The notes under the pieces were generated by a model that saw nothing but the letters and a program-made list of their open reading frames with translations, was not told the DNA's origin and made no database searches. From Shewanella nanhaiensis (lineage in GTDB: Bacteria; Pseudomonadota; Gammaproteobacteria; Enterobacterales; Shewanellaceae), in the NCBI RefSeq assembly GCF_019457885.1, contig NZ_JAHZST010000002.1:434001-498000 (forward strand): DNA of 64,000 bases, in the 5' to 3' direction. Of this stretch, positions 51,146-62,085 are shown in pieces. A program made the translations under genes and the position numbers. Every line of letters begins with the position of its first letter. Within the stretch, counting starts at the first letter, position 1.

Positions 51146-53191
51146 TTACTTACCACCAGGTTCAGCAAACTTAGTCATCCAATCTTCAACTTGGTTATAC
51201 CAATAGATTGAATTATTTGGCTTCATAATCCAATGGTTTTCATCAGGGAAATAGATCATTCGAGACTCTACACCTCGTGTTTGCAAGGTACGGAATAGCT
51301 CAAAACCTTGGCCTACAGGTACACGGTAATCTAGTTGGCCATGAACCACTAAGGTTGGAGTGTTGAAGTTTTTAGCACCATAGTGAGGAGAGATGTCATT
51401 ATAGAGCTCAGGCTTATCCCAGTAGTTACCAAACCTAGTGCTGTGTACAGAGAAGTCCGCCGCCATTTGCGAGTACATGTTATAAACCGCAGCATGGATG
51501 AATAGGGCATTAAATGGGTGCTCTTGGCCCAAAATAATTGAGGTTAGGTAGCCACCATAACTAGCTCCCCCCGCCACTAATCGCTCATCATCAATCCACT
51601 CTTTTTGAGTAAACCACTGTGTTGCTTTAAACACATCTTCCAATGATTTATTTTTCCAATCGGGATTTATACTGTCAGCAAACTCTTGGCCAAAGCTGTT
51701 TGAGCCATGGAAGTTAGGCCAGGCGGTAACATAGCCCCAAGAGGCAAATGTCTGAGCGTTCCAACGGAAGTGGAAACCATCAGAGATCGCACTATGTGGC
51801 CCTCCATGGATCAACATCATCAAGGGATACTTTTTGCTAGAATCAAACCCAGGCGGATAATGAACCCACATCTGTATATCTTGGTCGTTGTAGCCTTTAT
51901 AAGTAACTGACTCATAAGTTCCCATGTCGACATCGGCAAGAATATCGTCATTGAAGCTATCCAAACGTGTGGTTTTACCATTTTTAGGGTTGATCTTAAC
52001 CACTCTAGCTGGATAGAGGAAGCTATCGTTAGACGCGACTAATGTGCCGTCTTTAGCAATTGAAGGCCTACCAAAATTGGTCTGTTGAGTTATGGCTTTT
52101 ACCTTGCCATTTTTGCCATTGATATGGAAAATTCTGCGAGTAGCAGCATCATCGATTGCCGCATAAAAACCTTTACCATCAGCTGTCCAGCTAAAGCGAG
52201 CCACCGAACGGTCCCAATCGGCAGTGATATTTCGCTCTGTGCGCTTTTTCACATCAAGCAAGATCAGATTGGCAGTATCGGCATAGAAGCCATGAATAAG
52301 CTGACGGGTAAAAGCTAAGGTTTTACCATCAGGACTGAAGGTTGGACTCGTATCTGGGGCGTTATTTTTTGCCGTTAAATTTTCCGCCTTATCACTGCCT
52401 ATCTTAGCCATAAAGATATCGATTTTTGGATCGACTCGATTGTCCCAACCATTACTGTTAAAGGCGATAAAGCGCTCATCAGGCGAAATATCATAGTTCG
52501 CAGCGCTTTGAGATGAACGAGGCAGTTGCTTATTCATCACTTGTGTCACAGCTTCAACCTCCCCTCCTTTAGCTGGAATACGGAAAACATGGGCTTGACG
52601 ATCCTCCTCAATCCAATGGTCAAAGCTCGAATAGGGTAGTGCATTCCACTGACGGGCAGACACTTTATCCTTTTTATTCGCTGTTAACTGCTCAGCCATC
52701 TCAGGCCATGTTTTACCTGGGAAAACACGGCTAATAAAGTAAACATGTTCACCTACCCATCGCACCCCTTTGACACCACCAGGAACATCTGTGAGTCGCT
52801 GAGCTTCACCTGCCCTATCCATAGGTAACAGGTATATCTGCCCATCCTCATCTTCATCACGCTTACTCACAAAAGCAAGCACCTTGCTATCAGGAGAGAA
52901 CACAGGCTCACTCACCCGCAAGCCTTTGGCAGTCAAAGGACGCTGACTAGAGCCATCTTTAGCAAACAACCAAAGCTGTGTTGCTCCTTTATCTTCAGGA
53001 ACATCATATTGAGTTACAGAAGCAATAATGTACTCGCCATTGGGTGAAATTGTGGGGCTTGCGATGCGATTTAGCTGCCACAACAACTCAACCGACAGTC
53101 GTTTATCATCCACAGGTTTAGCCTGCTCTGCATATACAGGTGCCAGCGGCATCAAGATAGTACAAAGCAGTAGCAATCCGACTTTCTTCAC
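51146..53191 (-). CDS. Secreted S9 family peptidase (prolyl oligopeptidase type)
   Basis: The 681-residue protein has a signal peptide (LLLLCTILMPLAPVYA), a WD/PD40-type propeller (TISPNGEYI, PVFSPDSKVLAFVSKRDE, PTFSPDGKTLAF) and a hydrolase domain with Ser in GGASYGGYLTS, Asp in GQLDYRVP and His in ENHWIM. It is likely a periplasmic dipeptidyl or acylaminoacyl peptidase. It differs from the lipoprotein peptidase at 40132 and stands alone. Confidence 0.9.
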   Translation of the reverse strand: MKKVGLLLLCTILMPLAPVYAEQAKPVDDKRLSVELLWQLNRIASPTISPNGEYIIASVTQYDVPEDKGATQLWLFAKDGSSQRPLTAKGLRVSEPVFSPDSKVLAFVSKRDEDEDGQIYLLPMDRAGEAQRLTDVPGGVKGVRWVGEHVYFISRVFPGKTWPEMAEQLTANKKDKVSARQWNALPYSSFDHWIEEDRQAHVFRIPAKGGEVEAVTQVMNKQLPRSSQSAANYDISPDERFIAFNSNGWDNRVDPKIDIFMAKIGSDKAENLTAKNNAPDTSPTFSPDGKTLAFTRQLIHGFYADTANLILLDVKKRTERNITADWDRSVARFSWTADGKGFYAAIDDAATRRIFHINGKNGKVKAITQQTNFGRPSIAKDGTLVASNDSFLYPARVVKINPKNGKTTRLDSFNDDILADVDMGTYESVTYKGYNDQDIQMWVHYPPGFDSSKKYPLMMLIHGGPHSAISDGFHFRWNAQTFASWGYVTAWPNFHGSNSFGQEFADSINPDWKNKSLEDVFKATQWFTQKEWIDDERLVAGGASYGGYLTSIILGQEHPFNALFIHAAVYNMYSQMAADFSVHSTRFGNYWDKPELYNDISPHYGAKNFNTPTLVVHGQLDYRVPVGQGFELFRTLQTRGVESRMIYFPDENHWIMKPNNSIYWYNQVEDWMTKFAEPGGK

Positions 53192-53448
53192 GGGTCTTCT
53201 CCTTGATTAGATTATTGTTTTTTTCTTGTCAGCACAGGAAGTCAGTGTAACCAATGAGAGGTATTTATCGGACCAACATAGACTGAACGAGAGGCTTGAT
53301 AACTCTAACATATCAACGTTGGCTATCGTCATGCATAACGATTAAATGAAACTTAACGGGAGGGATAAAAGAGATATGACTCACTATATAATGCCCACCA
53401 AACGGTGTGGCAGGCATTAATCTTTAAGATAAAAAACCGTCAATCAAG

Positions 53449-54528
53449 TTATAAACAGCCGTAGCTATTACAGAGTACTCTAAAGTTATTACTGGTGAAT
53501 CTTGGCCCCACAAAGCTCTGACCAAAAGTCCCCTTTTTGGAGGGGCCGCTGACCACAGAGTTTGCCTGATTACCACCAGATACATATGGAGTGAACTTTC
53601 TTAACCAAGGGCCACCACTTGCGCCATAGGTCATATTACAACCCATACCAATGGCATCAGTATCATCCTTAAAGGATTCAGCAGCACAGGTATTACTGTA
53701 TTGACCTGAGCCTAAATTCCCTGGATAACCAAATGAGAATAGACTTTGCTCAAATGACTGACCATAGGCATATCCCAAATTACCCACCATGCCATTAGGG
53801 TTGCCACTTAATCGGACTAACGCTAGATCATATTGGCGGCTACCGACATTAATCCAGTTAGTGAGAACGATGGCACTGGTCCAGTTATACTGGCCATACG
53901 GCTTATTACCGTACCTCTCAGCAGGTGCAAACACTAAGTTTGAATGCCAACCACTACCACGACTATAAACACAGTGAGCAGCTGTCAGTAGTACATTATT
54001 TTTCAGCATAGATGCACTGCAGTAGCTACTACTACCACTCGGCGTATTAAAATAGAGTTTTCCCATGGTTCGCCAAGGGTGATATTTCCAAGATTGGGAA
54101 TATTTATTGGCTGGATAGCCAGTATACAGATCGGGCTTAGCGGCAGATTTGGCATCATAATCACTGCTAGAGTACTCCTCAGTGATCACCATCTCCTCCA
54201 TCGCTTTCCAAGCTTCAGGATAGAGAGCTTTAGCATCATCGTTGGCCCCAAAAGGCGCCAATTGACTATCCGCAGAGCCTGAGCCACCAGAGATTATCTC
54301 CTCTTGTGCGGCCTTAGAGACAACATATTCTGGCCACTCCATCGGTGTGGCTTGGTCCATTTTTAACTGCTTCTCAATTGAAGCTGCAACATTTTTTGGT
54401 GCCGACTTCTCCTTTACTTCTGATATATTAATTAAAGATGTATCTGCATTTGCGATTCCAGAACCGAAAAGCAGAGACATATATATTCCCACACAACTAC
54501 ATACTATAACTTTATGATTGATTTCCAT
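53449..54528 (-). CDS. Secreted trypsin-like (S1) serine protease
   Basis: The 359-residue protein has a signal peptide (CSCVGIYMSLLFGSGIANA), a propeptide-like region of about 115 residues and a chymotrypsin-fold domain. The triad is His in LLTAAHCVYS, Asp in RQYDLALVRL and Ser in MTYGASGGPWL. GYPGNLGSGQYSN resembles bacterial glutamyl-endopeptidase-type members. Six cysteines in the mature part, two near the end (VLCNSYGCL), could form disulfides. Confidence 0.87.
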   Translation of the reverse strand: MEINHKVIVCSCVGIYMSLLFGSGIANADTSLINISEVKEKSAPKNVAASIEKQLKMDQATPMEWPEYVVSKAAQEEIISGGSGSADSQLAPFGANDDAKALYPEAWKAMEEMVITEEYSSSDYDAKSAAKPDLYTGYPANKYSQSWKYHPWRTMGKLYFNTPSGSSSYCSASMLKNNVLLTAAHCVYSRGSGWHSNLVFAPAERYGNKPYGQYNWTSAIVLTNWINVGSRQYDLALVRLSGNPNGMVGNLGYAYGQSFEQSLFSFGYPGNLGSGQYSNTCAAESFKDDTDAIGMGCNMTYGASGGPWLRKFTPYVSGGNQANSVVSGPSKKGTFGQSFVGPRFTSNNFRVLCNSYGCL

Positions 54529-55335
54529 AACTAGCTTCCTTCTAAGTTAATAAATAATCAATTGCATATCCTTTTGCTTGGCCATACATCCATGACATAA
54601 GCTATTTAAACTATTTTTCAGCGGGTTATAACCACTAGTATCTTATATTATTTGAATTATAACCAAAGCTAAGGTGAAACCGCTCAATAACAATGACTTA
54701 AGTTGATAAGTAATTTATCCTGTATTACCATTAACATAAGCCTACAACTAAAGTTGTTACCAAGAAGTATCTTGCAACAATTTAATAGAACATAAAAACA
54801 GAATAAAACACATAATATAAAAGTTATTGAATTATTATTTTATTAATACCTAATAACTTGCTGCAAACACAATTAAACAAAAGAAAAACCATAAAACTAA
54901 ATAACGACAGTCAAATGTATTAGCATTTAATACTAAAAGATTAATTAAAGTATTACCTATATTTTGCTAGATTAAAATGAATACTTCATTCAATCTATTT
55001 AAGCTGATTAACCGAATAAGCTAAATCACATATCTATGGAGAGAAGTTCTGTATCTTCCTTCACAACCGCTCTACCCAAGAGCCCTTAACTTTAGCTAAG
55101 ACCTTAAAAGAGGGCGTAGAGAGAAACCTTCATTGGCCAAGGGCTAAACTGAGTGGAAGAACAGGGTCATGGCTCAAACCGCTCCTCAGGTCACATGATA
55201 CTCTGTGATTAAAAACAGGTTTATCCGCTAATAACTAATCTTCTCTTCACGCTCAAAAAACCATGCTAACCTCATGGACAATAGCTAAGCTTAAAGTTCA
55301 GGTATATTTTCAGTTAAAAACTAAGAGAGAATATT
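54529..55335. other. Long intergenic region, no gene found
   Basis: This 807-base stretch lies between a protease and a hemoglobin gene reading away from each other. The first 450 bases are very AT-rich. The part at 55030-55250 is of ordinary composition but has no open frame of note on either strand. No RNA gene, repeat or strong operator was identified. Confidence 0.5.
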
Positions 55336-55698
55336 ATGAATGGTACCAGCCTTTATGACCGCTTAGGAGGCGAGGTAAAAATAGCCCAAATAGCAGCCGA
55401 CATCTTTGATACTCATAGGGATAACCCTACCATTGCCAGCCGCTACAAGGACTCAGACAGAGATAAAGTGATTAAAACTGTGACTGAGTTTCTCTGCTCT
55501 GGAACGGGAGGCCCTCAGGAGTATACAGGGAAAAACATGACCGACACTCATAGGACAATGAACATCAATGAGCGTGAATACCTCGCCGTTATCGATGACA
55601 TCATGGTCGCTCTGGAAAAAAATGATGTGGGTCAACAGGAGAAGCAGGAGTTATTGATGGTCGCCTATTCACTAAAAGGAGAGATCATTGGTGTCTAG
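55336..55698 (+). CDS. Group 1 truncated hemoglobin
   Basis: The 120-residue protein has the group 1 truncated-globin pattern: [20 protein letters not shown] at the start, a [19 protein letters not shown] segment and the proximal histidine in DTHRTMNI. Such globins bind oxygen or nitric oxide in the cytoplasm. It is a single gene with GAGAG-type ribosome binding site before ATG. Confidence 0.92.
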   Translation: MNGTSLYDRLGGEVKIAQIAADIFDTHRDNPTIASRYKDSDRDKVIKTVTEFLCSGTGGPQEYTGKNMTDTHRTMNINEREYLAVIDDIMVALEKNDVGQQEKQELLMVAYSLKGEIIGV

Positions 55699-55757
55699 TT
55701 GTGCCTACAGATAACCTTACACTTATACACTAGGTAGGGTTATCTCACTAGGTCAGT

Positions 55758-56456
55758 TCAACGAATAAAACGCTCGACCAACCCCGCAAACACACCTTTA
55801 GCATCATCCGTTATCACATCCCCATGGGTCACAATAATTTTATCGAAATCCCACTGCTGAATATTCTTGATAAAGACAGAGAAAGCCAACTTATCTTTAA
55901 TAGTAAAACCTAACTTAAGTGGCGGGGCAACGCAGGCTCCCTTAAACCCTAAAGGCCTAAATACGCAGCGGGTCATGACACCAGCAAAGCCAGAGGGTAT
56001 CTCATCACTGTGGTTTTGAATGAGATCGGTCACAATCAAGGAACGGCTAGATTTATGAAAAAAGACCGACTCATTGAACAGCTCAACATTGGGCATAAAT
56101 TCACGTTCAAAATCATCACACCAGATATTTTCAAAATGCTTTTCAAGCACCATATAATTATCCAGCTTCACTTTTTTAGGGATCCCACCGCTGACATATA
56201 ACTCAGCCTCAGGATAAGCCGCTTGCCAGGCAGACAACCAGATATTATGCCCATTAGCGGCTCCGACGATAAACGTCACCTTACCCAGTTCATCTATCTC
56301 AGCTTGTAACTCAGGATTAGGCTTTGTTGGCGAATGTAGCCAAAGACCACCACAACTCAGCTTCACAATGGTCATACGTAGCCTAAGCTGGATCCCACCT
56401 AATGGCATACTATCTTCGTGTGCCCATATATTTTCACCTAGCTGCACTAATGACAT
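55758..56456 (-). CDS. DUF4336 family protein, metallo-hydrolase-like
   Basis: The 232-residue protein opens LVQLGENIWAHEDSMPLGGIQLRLRMT and has LWLHSPTKP and VGAANGHNIWL, recognisable as DUF4336, a family distantly related to metallo-beta-lactamase folds but lacking the HxHxDH motif. A late VTHGDVI is present. No function is established and no operon partner is evident. Confidence 0.78.
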   Translation of the reverse strand: MSLVQLGENIWAHEDSMPLGGIQLRLRMTIVKLSCGGLWLHSPTKPNPELQAEIDELGKVTFIVGAANGHNIWLSAWQAAYPEAELYVSGGIPKKVKLDNYMVLEKHFENIWCDDFEREFMPNVELFNESVFFHKSSRSLIVTDLIQNHSDEIPSGFAGVMTRCVFRPLGFKGACVAPPLKLGFTIKDKLAFSVFIKNIQQWDFDKIIVTHGDVITDDAKGVFAGLVERFIR

Positions 56457-56591
56457 ATTAACCCTTAGTTTTAACGTGACGTAACGACTAACCTACCTAG
56501 AGATTCAATTAAAGAACAGAGATTAATGGTAAACAGCCATGAACAGCTTTGTATTATTTACCTTCGATTTTTAATAACCAATTTTTCATGT

Positions 56592-57695
56592 TTAAGAACC
56601 TGAACTAAGCTCTGCCGATATTGCAGGGCTATCGCAAGCTTGGAGCTCCTGTGTCGTTGAGCCATCTACCGATAGAGGCACGCCTGACTGATTGGCTATA
56701 TATTGCTGAAAATATTCAACCAATGCTTGGGGATCGGCAAGCTGCATATCGATGCTATCGACCTGCTCAGTAAGCTGGCCCAAACCGCCAAAATAGGTCT
56801 GTGGCTGATGAAAGCTCAACTTGATATTGCTACTAGCACCATAGCCAAAATGCAGCCCCTCTTTATTCTCCTTCCTAAAGTACTCACCTATCTCAATATC
56901 GGCGATGTCGGTTAATTTAATCGACATAAAGCCCCATACACTATTGTTAATAATCAAGTTATCGTGCTGGCTATAGAGTGAGTAGTGTCTGGAGAGCCTA
57001 TAGTTTGCCGTTACCATCACTAGGCTATAGCTAATAATACTGGCGACAATAATGGCGGCTAGCTGACTCCAAGGTTCAATAACAAAATAGGCTAGAGACG
57101 AGGTAGCCAGAGTCCCTAATATCAACATAAACCAACACCAAAGAGAGCTTGAACGTAGCTTTAGAGCCGTGATGGCAGGGACATGGTTACGTGATAGGTA
57201 AGGGATGGCGTAGTACCAGCTCGCAGGCTCTGAGGCCATAACTAATGCCAGAGAACGTTTCTTATCATCTTGCTCTTGAAAGGTCTCTAAAATATGAACC
57301 CTAGGATCGCCAGATAGGTTTCGCGCTTGCCATAACCCCTTTACGATACTCACCATCAAGAACAACTGAATAGCCAATAACACAGCAATAATCGGGTAAC
57401 GTAACCAGGCAATAAACTCAAAATAGCCGGCAATTTCAGCTGGGAAACTCAGCCTTGCCATCAAACTACTGAGACTAAATATTAGCAACATCTTCCACAG
57501 CTTCTGCTCACCGACTTTAATGATACAAAACCAATAACTGAGTGGTAGCAAGATAAAGTAGAGTACTGAAAAGCCAATAACCAGTCTCAGATTCAGATCG
57601 CCATCTAAGCTCTCAGGTAGAAACTGAAAGCCGAGGGAGTAACTCACTATGGTACTGATGAGAAAGATAAGTCTGAACTTTACGCTACGCCTCAT
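56592..57695 (-). CDS. Unknown multi-span membrane protein
   Basis: The 367-residue protein has about six membrane segments in two groups (residues 10-125 and 185-240). They are separated by a cytoplasmic loop containing PRVHILETFQEQDDKKRSLAL. A soluble C-terminal part (INNSVWGFMSIKLTDIADIEIGEYF) looks beta-rich and PH-like. I do not recognise a family. It stands alone, reading in the direction of DUF4336. Confidence 0.7.
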   Translation of the reverse strand: MRRSVKFRLIFLISTIVSYSLGFQFLPESLDGDLNLRLVIGFSVLYFILLPLSYWFCIIKVGEQKLWKMLLIFSLSSLMARLSFPAEIAGYFEFIAWLRYPIIAVLLAIQLFLMVSIVKGLWQARNLSGDPRVHILETFQEQDDKKRSLALVMASEPASWYYAIPYLSRNHVPAITALKLRSSSLWCWFMLILGTLATSSLAYFVIEPWSQLAAIIVASIISYSLVMVTANYRLSRHYSLYSQHDNLIINNSVWGFMSIKLTDIADIEIGEYFRKENKEGLHFGYGASSNIKLSFHQPQTYFGGLGQLTEQVDSIDMQLADPQALVEYFQQYIANQSGVPLSVDGSTTQELQACDSPAISAELSSGS

Positions 57696-57834
57696 AAAGG
57701 CTCCTTGCGAATAGATGTTGACGCTATGTTACAGACTTAACCAAGCAGCCTCAAGGGAGGAAATTAAGCGAAAAGAGGAGTAAAGAGGGGGTGAACATTG
57801 AGCAACGAATATAAGCTCAATGTTCAACTAAACC

Positions 57835-58695
57835 TTAGACAAGATAATCAACACCAAGAGCAACAAACAGGCTCAATCCCGCCCAATTATTATTCAGAAA
57901 GGCTTTAAAACAGGGAGCGCGCTCTCGGCCATAGATAAGCTTCTGTTGATAGAGGCTAAAACCAACAAAGGTGATAATACCTAGAGCATAAACCAAGCCA
58001 CGATCAGCAGCCCAACCAGCGATAATGAAACAGGCAAGCGCTGCCAGCTGAAACAGGGCAATAACTTGACGGTCATACTTACCAAATAAAATGGCGGTAG
58101 ATTTTATTCCCACCTTAAGGTCATCATCTCTGTCGACCATGGCATACATGGTGTCGTAGGCGACTGTCCAGCACCAGTTAGCCGCAAATAACCACCAAGC
58201 TTCCGCTGGCACAGTCCCAGTTTGCGCCGCATAGGCCATGGGGATCGACCAGCTCCACACCACACCGAGAAACATCTGCGGCATATTGGTAAAGCGTTTA
58301 GTGAAGGGATAGATGATGGTGAGTATGATCCCCACAAAGGAGAGCTGCACCACTAAAGGGTTGAGCATTAAAACTAGGCCGAAAGCGATAAGTCCCATCA
58401 CCACAAAGAGGGTTAAAGCCTCTTTAACAGAGACCTCACCACTGGCCAAAGGGCGAGATTTAGTTCGCTCAACATGGGAGTCGAGTTTACGATCTGCGTA
58501 ATCGTTAATGATGCAGCCACAGGCTCGCATCACGACTACGCCGATAATAAAGATCACTAAAACCTTAAGATCAGGCATGCCACCGGCCGCTAACACTAGC
58601 GCCATCAAGCAGGGCCACATCAGCAATAAGGTACCGATTGGACGGTCCATGCGGGCCAAACGTAAGTAGATCTCTAATTTATCCTTCACACTCAT
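57835..58695 (-). CDS. ubiA: 4-hydroxybenzoate octaprenyltransferase
   Basis: The 286-residue membrane protein has about eight to nine helices and the two UbiA aspartate motifs: [20 protein letters not shown] near residue 63 and [20 protein letters not shown] near 180. It prenylates 4-hydroxybenzoate in ubiquinone synthesis. Length equals E. coli UbiA within a few residues. No ubiC lies beside it in this window. Confidence 0.95.
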   Translation of the reverse strand: MSVKDKLEIYLRLARMDRPIGTLLLMWPCLMALVLAAGGMPDLKVLVIFIIGVVVMRACGCIINDYADRKLDSHVERTKSRPLASGEVSVKEALTLFVVMGLIAFGLVLMLNPLVVQLSFVGIILTIIYPFTKRFTNMPQMFLGVVWSWSIPMAYAAQTGTVPAEAWWLFAANWCWTVAYDTMYAMVDRDDDLKVGIKSTAILFGKYDRQVIALFQLAALACFIIAGWAADRGLVYALGIITFVGFSLYQQKLIYGRERAPCFKAFLNNNWAGLSLFVALGVDYLV

Positions 58696-58788
58696 CTAGG
58701 CTCTCCTAAAACCGCTTCGGCCTTTAACGTATCGATCTAAAAAATCATACAACATTATGACTGACACACATCGACTTGCAATCGCTTT

Positions 58789-60954
58789 CTAGCAGGTTTC
58801 AAGCCTTGCATAAGCCACCACCAGCCACTTACTGCCCACATCGAAAAAGTTCACCTGAACTCTAGCCTGCGGACCACTTCCCTCAGTACTGATCACCTTA
58901 CCTTCACCAAATTTAGGGTGCATCACACCTTGTCCAATCTGGAAGCCCGACTCATTCACAACGGTTGAGCGGGTAAATGAAGGTTGAGCGCGAGAAGGCG
59001 TGTTCACCTGAGTTTTCAAGCGGATCTCTTCCACATGCTCAGTGGGGATCTCCTTGATAAAGCGTGACGGTCTAGCAAAGTTTTCACGACCATAGATACG
59101 ACGTGTTTCCGCATAGGTGATGTACAGTTTCTCCATCGCGCGGGTCATGCCCACGTAACAGAGGCGGCGCTCCTCATCGAGTCTGTCACCCTCATCCATC
59201 GCCATCTGGCTCGGGAAGATCCCCTCCTCAACGCCAGACATAAACACCACAGGGAACTCCAGACCTTTTGCCGAGTGCAGCGTCATTAACTGCACCGCAT
59301 CGGTAAAGGCATCGGCTTGTCCTTCACCGGCCTCTAATGCCGCATGAGATAGGAAAGCATTCAGCTCACCCATATCTTCATTCTCTTCCGGCATCACAAA
59401 AGTACGCGCAGCTGTCACTAGCTCATCGAGGTTTTCAACACGTGAACGTGCTTTCTCGCCCTTTTCAGCCTCATACATGCTCTTAAGGCCAGACTCTCTG
59501 ATCACATGATCTGTGGTGCGATGTAAGCTCAACTCTTCAGTGTCTTGCTGCATCTCAACAATCAGATCCATAAAGCCACGAACCGCATTGGCCGCACGTC
59601 CGCTAAGCAGTTTCTCCTCCAGTGCGCGCAAACAGGTTTGCCACAAGGTGAGCTCTTGCTGACGAGCGGTAGCACGCAGAATATCTAAGGTTCGACCGCC
59701 AATGCCACGAGCTGGTGTATTGACCACACGCTCGAATGCCGCATCATCGTCTTTATTGTTAATCAGACGCAGATAGCTCATCGCATCTTTAATCTCTTGG
59801 CGCTCGAAGAAGCGAAGGCCACCATAGATACGGTAAGCTAAGCCTTTATGCAGTAACGCCTCTTCCAGTACCCGCGACTGCGCATTGGAACGGTAGAGGA
59901 TCGCACAACTACTTAAGTCACCGCCCATATCATGCCAATCACAGATACGGCCGACGATAAATCTCGCCTCATCCATCTCATTAAAGGCGCAGTAGATAGC
60001 GATCTGCTCGCCATCTTTATCTTCGGTCCACAGCTTCTTACCTAACCGCTCTGGGTTATTAGCAATCAGCTCATTCGACGCCTTAAGAATATGGCCAGTA
60101 GAACGGTAGTTCTGCTCCAAACGTATGGTGCCAGCCTTGGGGAAGTCCTCTAAGAACTTATGCAAGTTCTCCACCTGAGCACCACGCCAGCCGTAGATAG
60201 ACTGATCATCGTCACCGACTATCATTACGTTTGCACTGTCACCCGCTAGCACGCGGATCCACGCATATTGAATGGCGTTAGTATCTTGGAACTCGTCCAC
60301 TAAGATATTTTTAAATCTGTCTTGATAATGCTTAAGCACATGGGGCTTATTGAGCCAAAGCTCATGGGCACGCAGTAAAATTTCAGCAAAGTCCACCAGC
60401 CCAGCGCGATCGCAAGACTCCTGGTAAACCTGATAAATTTGCAGCAGCGTTTGCTCAATCGGAAAGCCACCCGCATCGATATGCTTAGGTCTTAATCCCT
60501 GATCTTTCTTACCATTAATATAGCCCTGAGCCTGACGAGGCGGATACTGCTTCTCATCTAAATTCAAGCTTTTAAGGATGCGTTTAATCAGTCTTAACTG
60601 ATCGTCAGAATCGATGATCTGAAATGTCTGGGGCAGGTTGGCATCTTGGTAATGAGTGCGCAGCAGACGATGAGCTAAACCGTGGAAGGTACCGATCCAC
60701 ATGCGTCCCATATTACTACCGCTCACCTTCTCCACACGTTCACGCATCTCAGCGGCAGCTTTGTTGGTAAAGGTTACCGCCAAAATAGAGTATGGACTTT
60801 GCTGTTCAACCTGCATCAGCCAGGCAATTCTATGGGTTAATACCCGAGTCTTACCACTGCCAGCACCCGCCAACACCAACATACTGGATTGCGGTGCACC
60901 AACGGCTTCACGTTGTTTATCATTCAGGCCGTCAAGTAAAGAAGATACGTCCAT
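58789..60954 (-). CDS. uvrD: DNA helicase II
   Basis: From ATG 60954 (GGAGG five to six bases upstream) the protein has 721 residues, matching E. coli UvrD at 720; an in-frame ATG at 60999 would add a tail that the family lacks. Superfamily 1 motifs are all visible: AGAGSGKTRVLTHR (I), TFTNKAAAEM (Ia), VDEFQDTNAIQY (II), GDDDQSIYGWRGA (III), LEQNYRST (IV), TLHSAKGLEFPVVF (V), and EERRLCYVGMTRA (VI). It unwinds DNA in nucleotide-excision and mismatch repair. No clear LexA box was found upstream. Confidence 0.97.
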   Translation of the reverse strand: MDVSSLLDGLNDKQREAVGAPQSSMLVLAGAGSGKTRVLTHRIAWLMQVEQQSPYSILAVTFTNKAAAEMRERVEKVSGSNMGRMWIGTFHGLAHRLLRTHYQDANLPQTFQIIDSDDQLRLIKRILKSLNLDEKQYPPRQAQGYINGKKDQGLRPKHIDAGGFPIEQTLLQIYQVYQESCDRAGLVDFAEILLRAHELWLNKPHVLKHYQDRFKNILVDEFQDTNAIQYAWIRVLAGDSANVMIVGDDDQSIYGWRGAQVENLHKFLEDFPKAGTIRLEQNYRSTGHILKASNELIANNPERLGKKLWTEDKDGEQIAIYCAFNEMDEARFIVGRICDWHDMGGDLSSCAILYRSNAQSRVLEEALLHKGLAYRIYGGLRFFERQEIKDAMSYLRLINNKDDDAAFERVVNTPARGIGGRTLDILRATARQQELTLWQTCLRALEEKLLSGRAANAVRGFMDLIVEMQQDTEELSLHRTTDHVIRESGLKSMYEAEKGEKARSRVENLDELVTAARTFVMPEENEDMGELNAFLSHAALEAGEGQADAFTDAVQLMTLHSAKGLEFPVVFMSGVEEGIFPSQMAMDEGDRLDEERRLCYVGMTRAMEKLYITYAETRRIYGRENFARPSRFIKEIPTEHVEEIRLKTQVNTPSRAQPSFTRSTVVNESGFQIGQGVMHPKFGEGKVISTEGSGPQARVQVNFFDVGSKWLVVAYARLETC

Positions 60955-61017
60955 TATTGCCTCCAAAAAATCGAGGATGCAGTATAGCAGGAAGAGCAAC
61001 CCATAACCTAGAAGTGG

Positions 61018-61262
61018 TACTTGTCGGATAACAAGTTTGAAGTATCTTTTTATGTTTCATTGGGGGTTTATTGGTGTTTGATGGTTTATAGGTAACCATA
61101 ACTCCGATGGTGTTTATTGCTTGCAGCAGGCCGATGTGTAAACACTTCTGCGGGACGCTATAAATATGTCCCTATACGCTCGACGGTGGCATCCTTGCCA
61201 CCAACGCCCACAGCTGCATTCACACCTGATTGTTTATCTCTTCGATTGAGGTTTTGGGCTAT
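61018..61262. repeat. Dispersed intergenic repeat, copy 2
   Basis: Starting at GGATAACAAGTTTGAAGT (61025) this region parallels 293-545: GGTAACCATA, a TGTGTAAACACTTCTGCGGGACGC block, short CGACGGTGGCATCC hairpins and TTTATCTCTTCGA. The internal GGTGGCATCCTTGCCACC (61184-61201) can form a hairpin. It is non-coding. Confidence 0.55.
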
Positions 61263-61413
61263 TACTCATTTTTGGACAGAAATGCTTTAGTGTAAAGGGT
61301 CTAAAGGTAGGTGATGAGATTAGTACATTTATGGTGTCCAAAGAATGGTTACATTGACCCCATATATTCATTTTGGTCAATTTTCTACGACCTTTTTATT
61401 TAATAACACATTG
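61263..61413. other. Intergenic remainder
   Basis: No feature was recognised between the dispersed repeat and the end of the next gene apart from a short AT-rich tail. Confidence 0.4.
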
Positions 61414-62085
61414 TTATAAAAATGCTTTCTTAGTCATGACTTGTTCGGTCGGCATTTTATGTGCTTCATCAACTAAATCTTTGATTGATAATCTTATTTC
61501 ATTTTGAAAAGCCATATACTTCTCATAAGTCTCTCCAGTGTAAGGCAAGTCAGGATTACGCTTATTTTCCAAATGATGCGCAATATGCCACCTTGTTATA
61601 CATAATATTTCGTAGAATGAAGCTAAACGGTCAAACCATAATCTCCTGTGTTTCTCGTCTACTGAGTTTGGAGACAGAAAGTGAGCTTCTGATGCTTCAA
61701 TATTCTTCAGTGTTAAGTACTCAATAGAAGCATTTATATCCTTAATATAATGATGAATTAGTTGATAAGAGCGGCGTTGAGATGAGCTTAAATCACTAGC
61801 AACCTCTTTATAATAATTGTCAAATATATAAGAGCCTACGGGCAGCGGCATAGAACCTGAATGCAACTTATGAACATTCATAGTTAACTTTTGACGACAA
61901 ATTGCTATTGCAGAGTCTAATGAGGTATCTATATCCACCAACTCTTCCAACAAAGCTCTTTTGAAGCAACACTTGTTGTGTCGATACTTCCAGTAAAGAA
62001 CCAGTTGACCAAACATTAACGCCACAATGGCAGAAATAAGAGTAATTATTAGTTTTTCATTTGTTAGTAGGTTATCTATATCCAT
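61414..62085 (-). CDS. Unknown membrane-anchored protein
   Basis: The 223-residue protein has one N-terminal membrane span (LIITLISAIVALMFGQLVLYWKY) and a helical cytoplasmic domain with a Lys/Arg-rich start (HNKCCFKRALLEELVDIDTSL) and the segment FYEILCITRWHIAHHLENKR. I do not recognise a family. AT-rich codon use and its place beside a broken FRG-domain gene suggest an accessory or defence-linked segment, which is inference. Confidence 0.6.
   Translation of the reverse strand: MDIDNLLTNEKLIITLISAIVALMFGQLVLYWKYRHNKCCFKRALLEELVDIDTSLDSAIAICRQKLTMNVHKLHSGSMPLPVGSYIFDNYYKEVASDLSSSQRRSYQLIHHYIKDINASIEYLTLKNIEASEAHFLSPNSVDEKHRRLWFDRLASFYEILCITRWHIAHHLENKRNPDLPYTGETYEKYMAFQNEIRLSIKDLVDEAHKMPTEQVMTKKAFL

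Noticed and set aside
60955..61017. LexA box before uvrD
   Set aside because: CTGCTATACTGCAT only partly resembles CTG-N10-CAG, with wrong spacing; it looks more like a -10 region.
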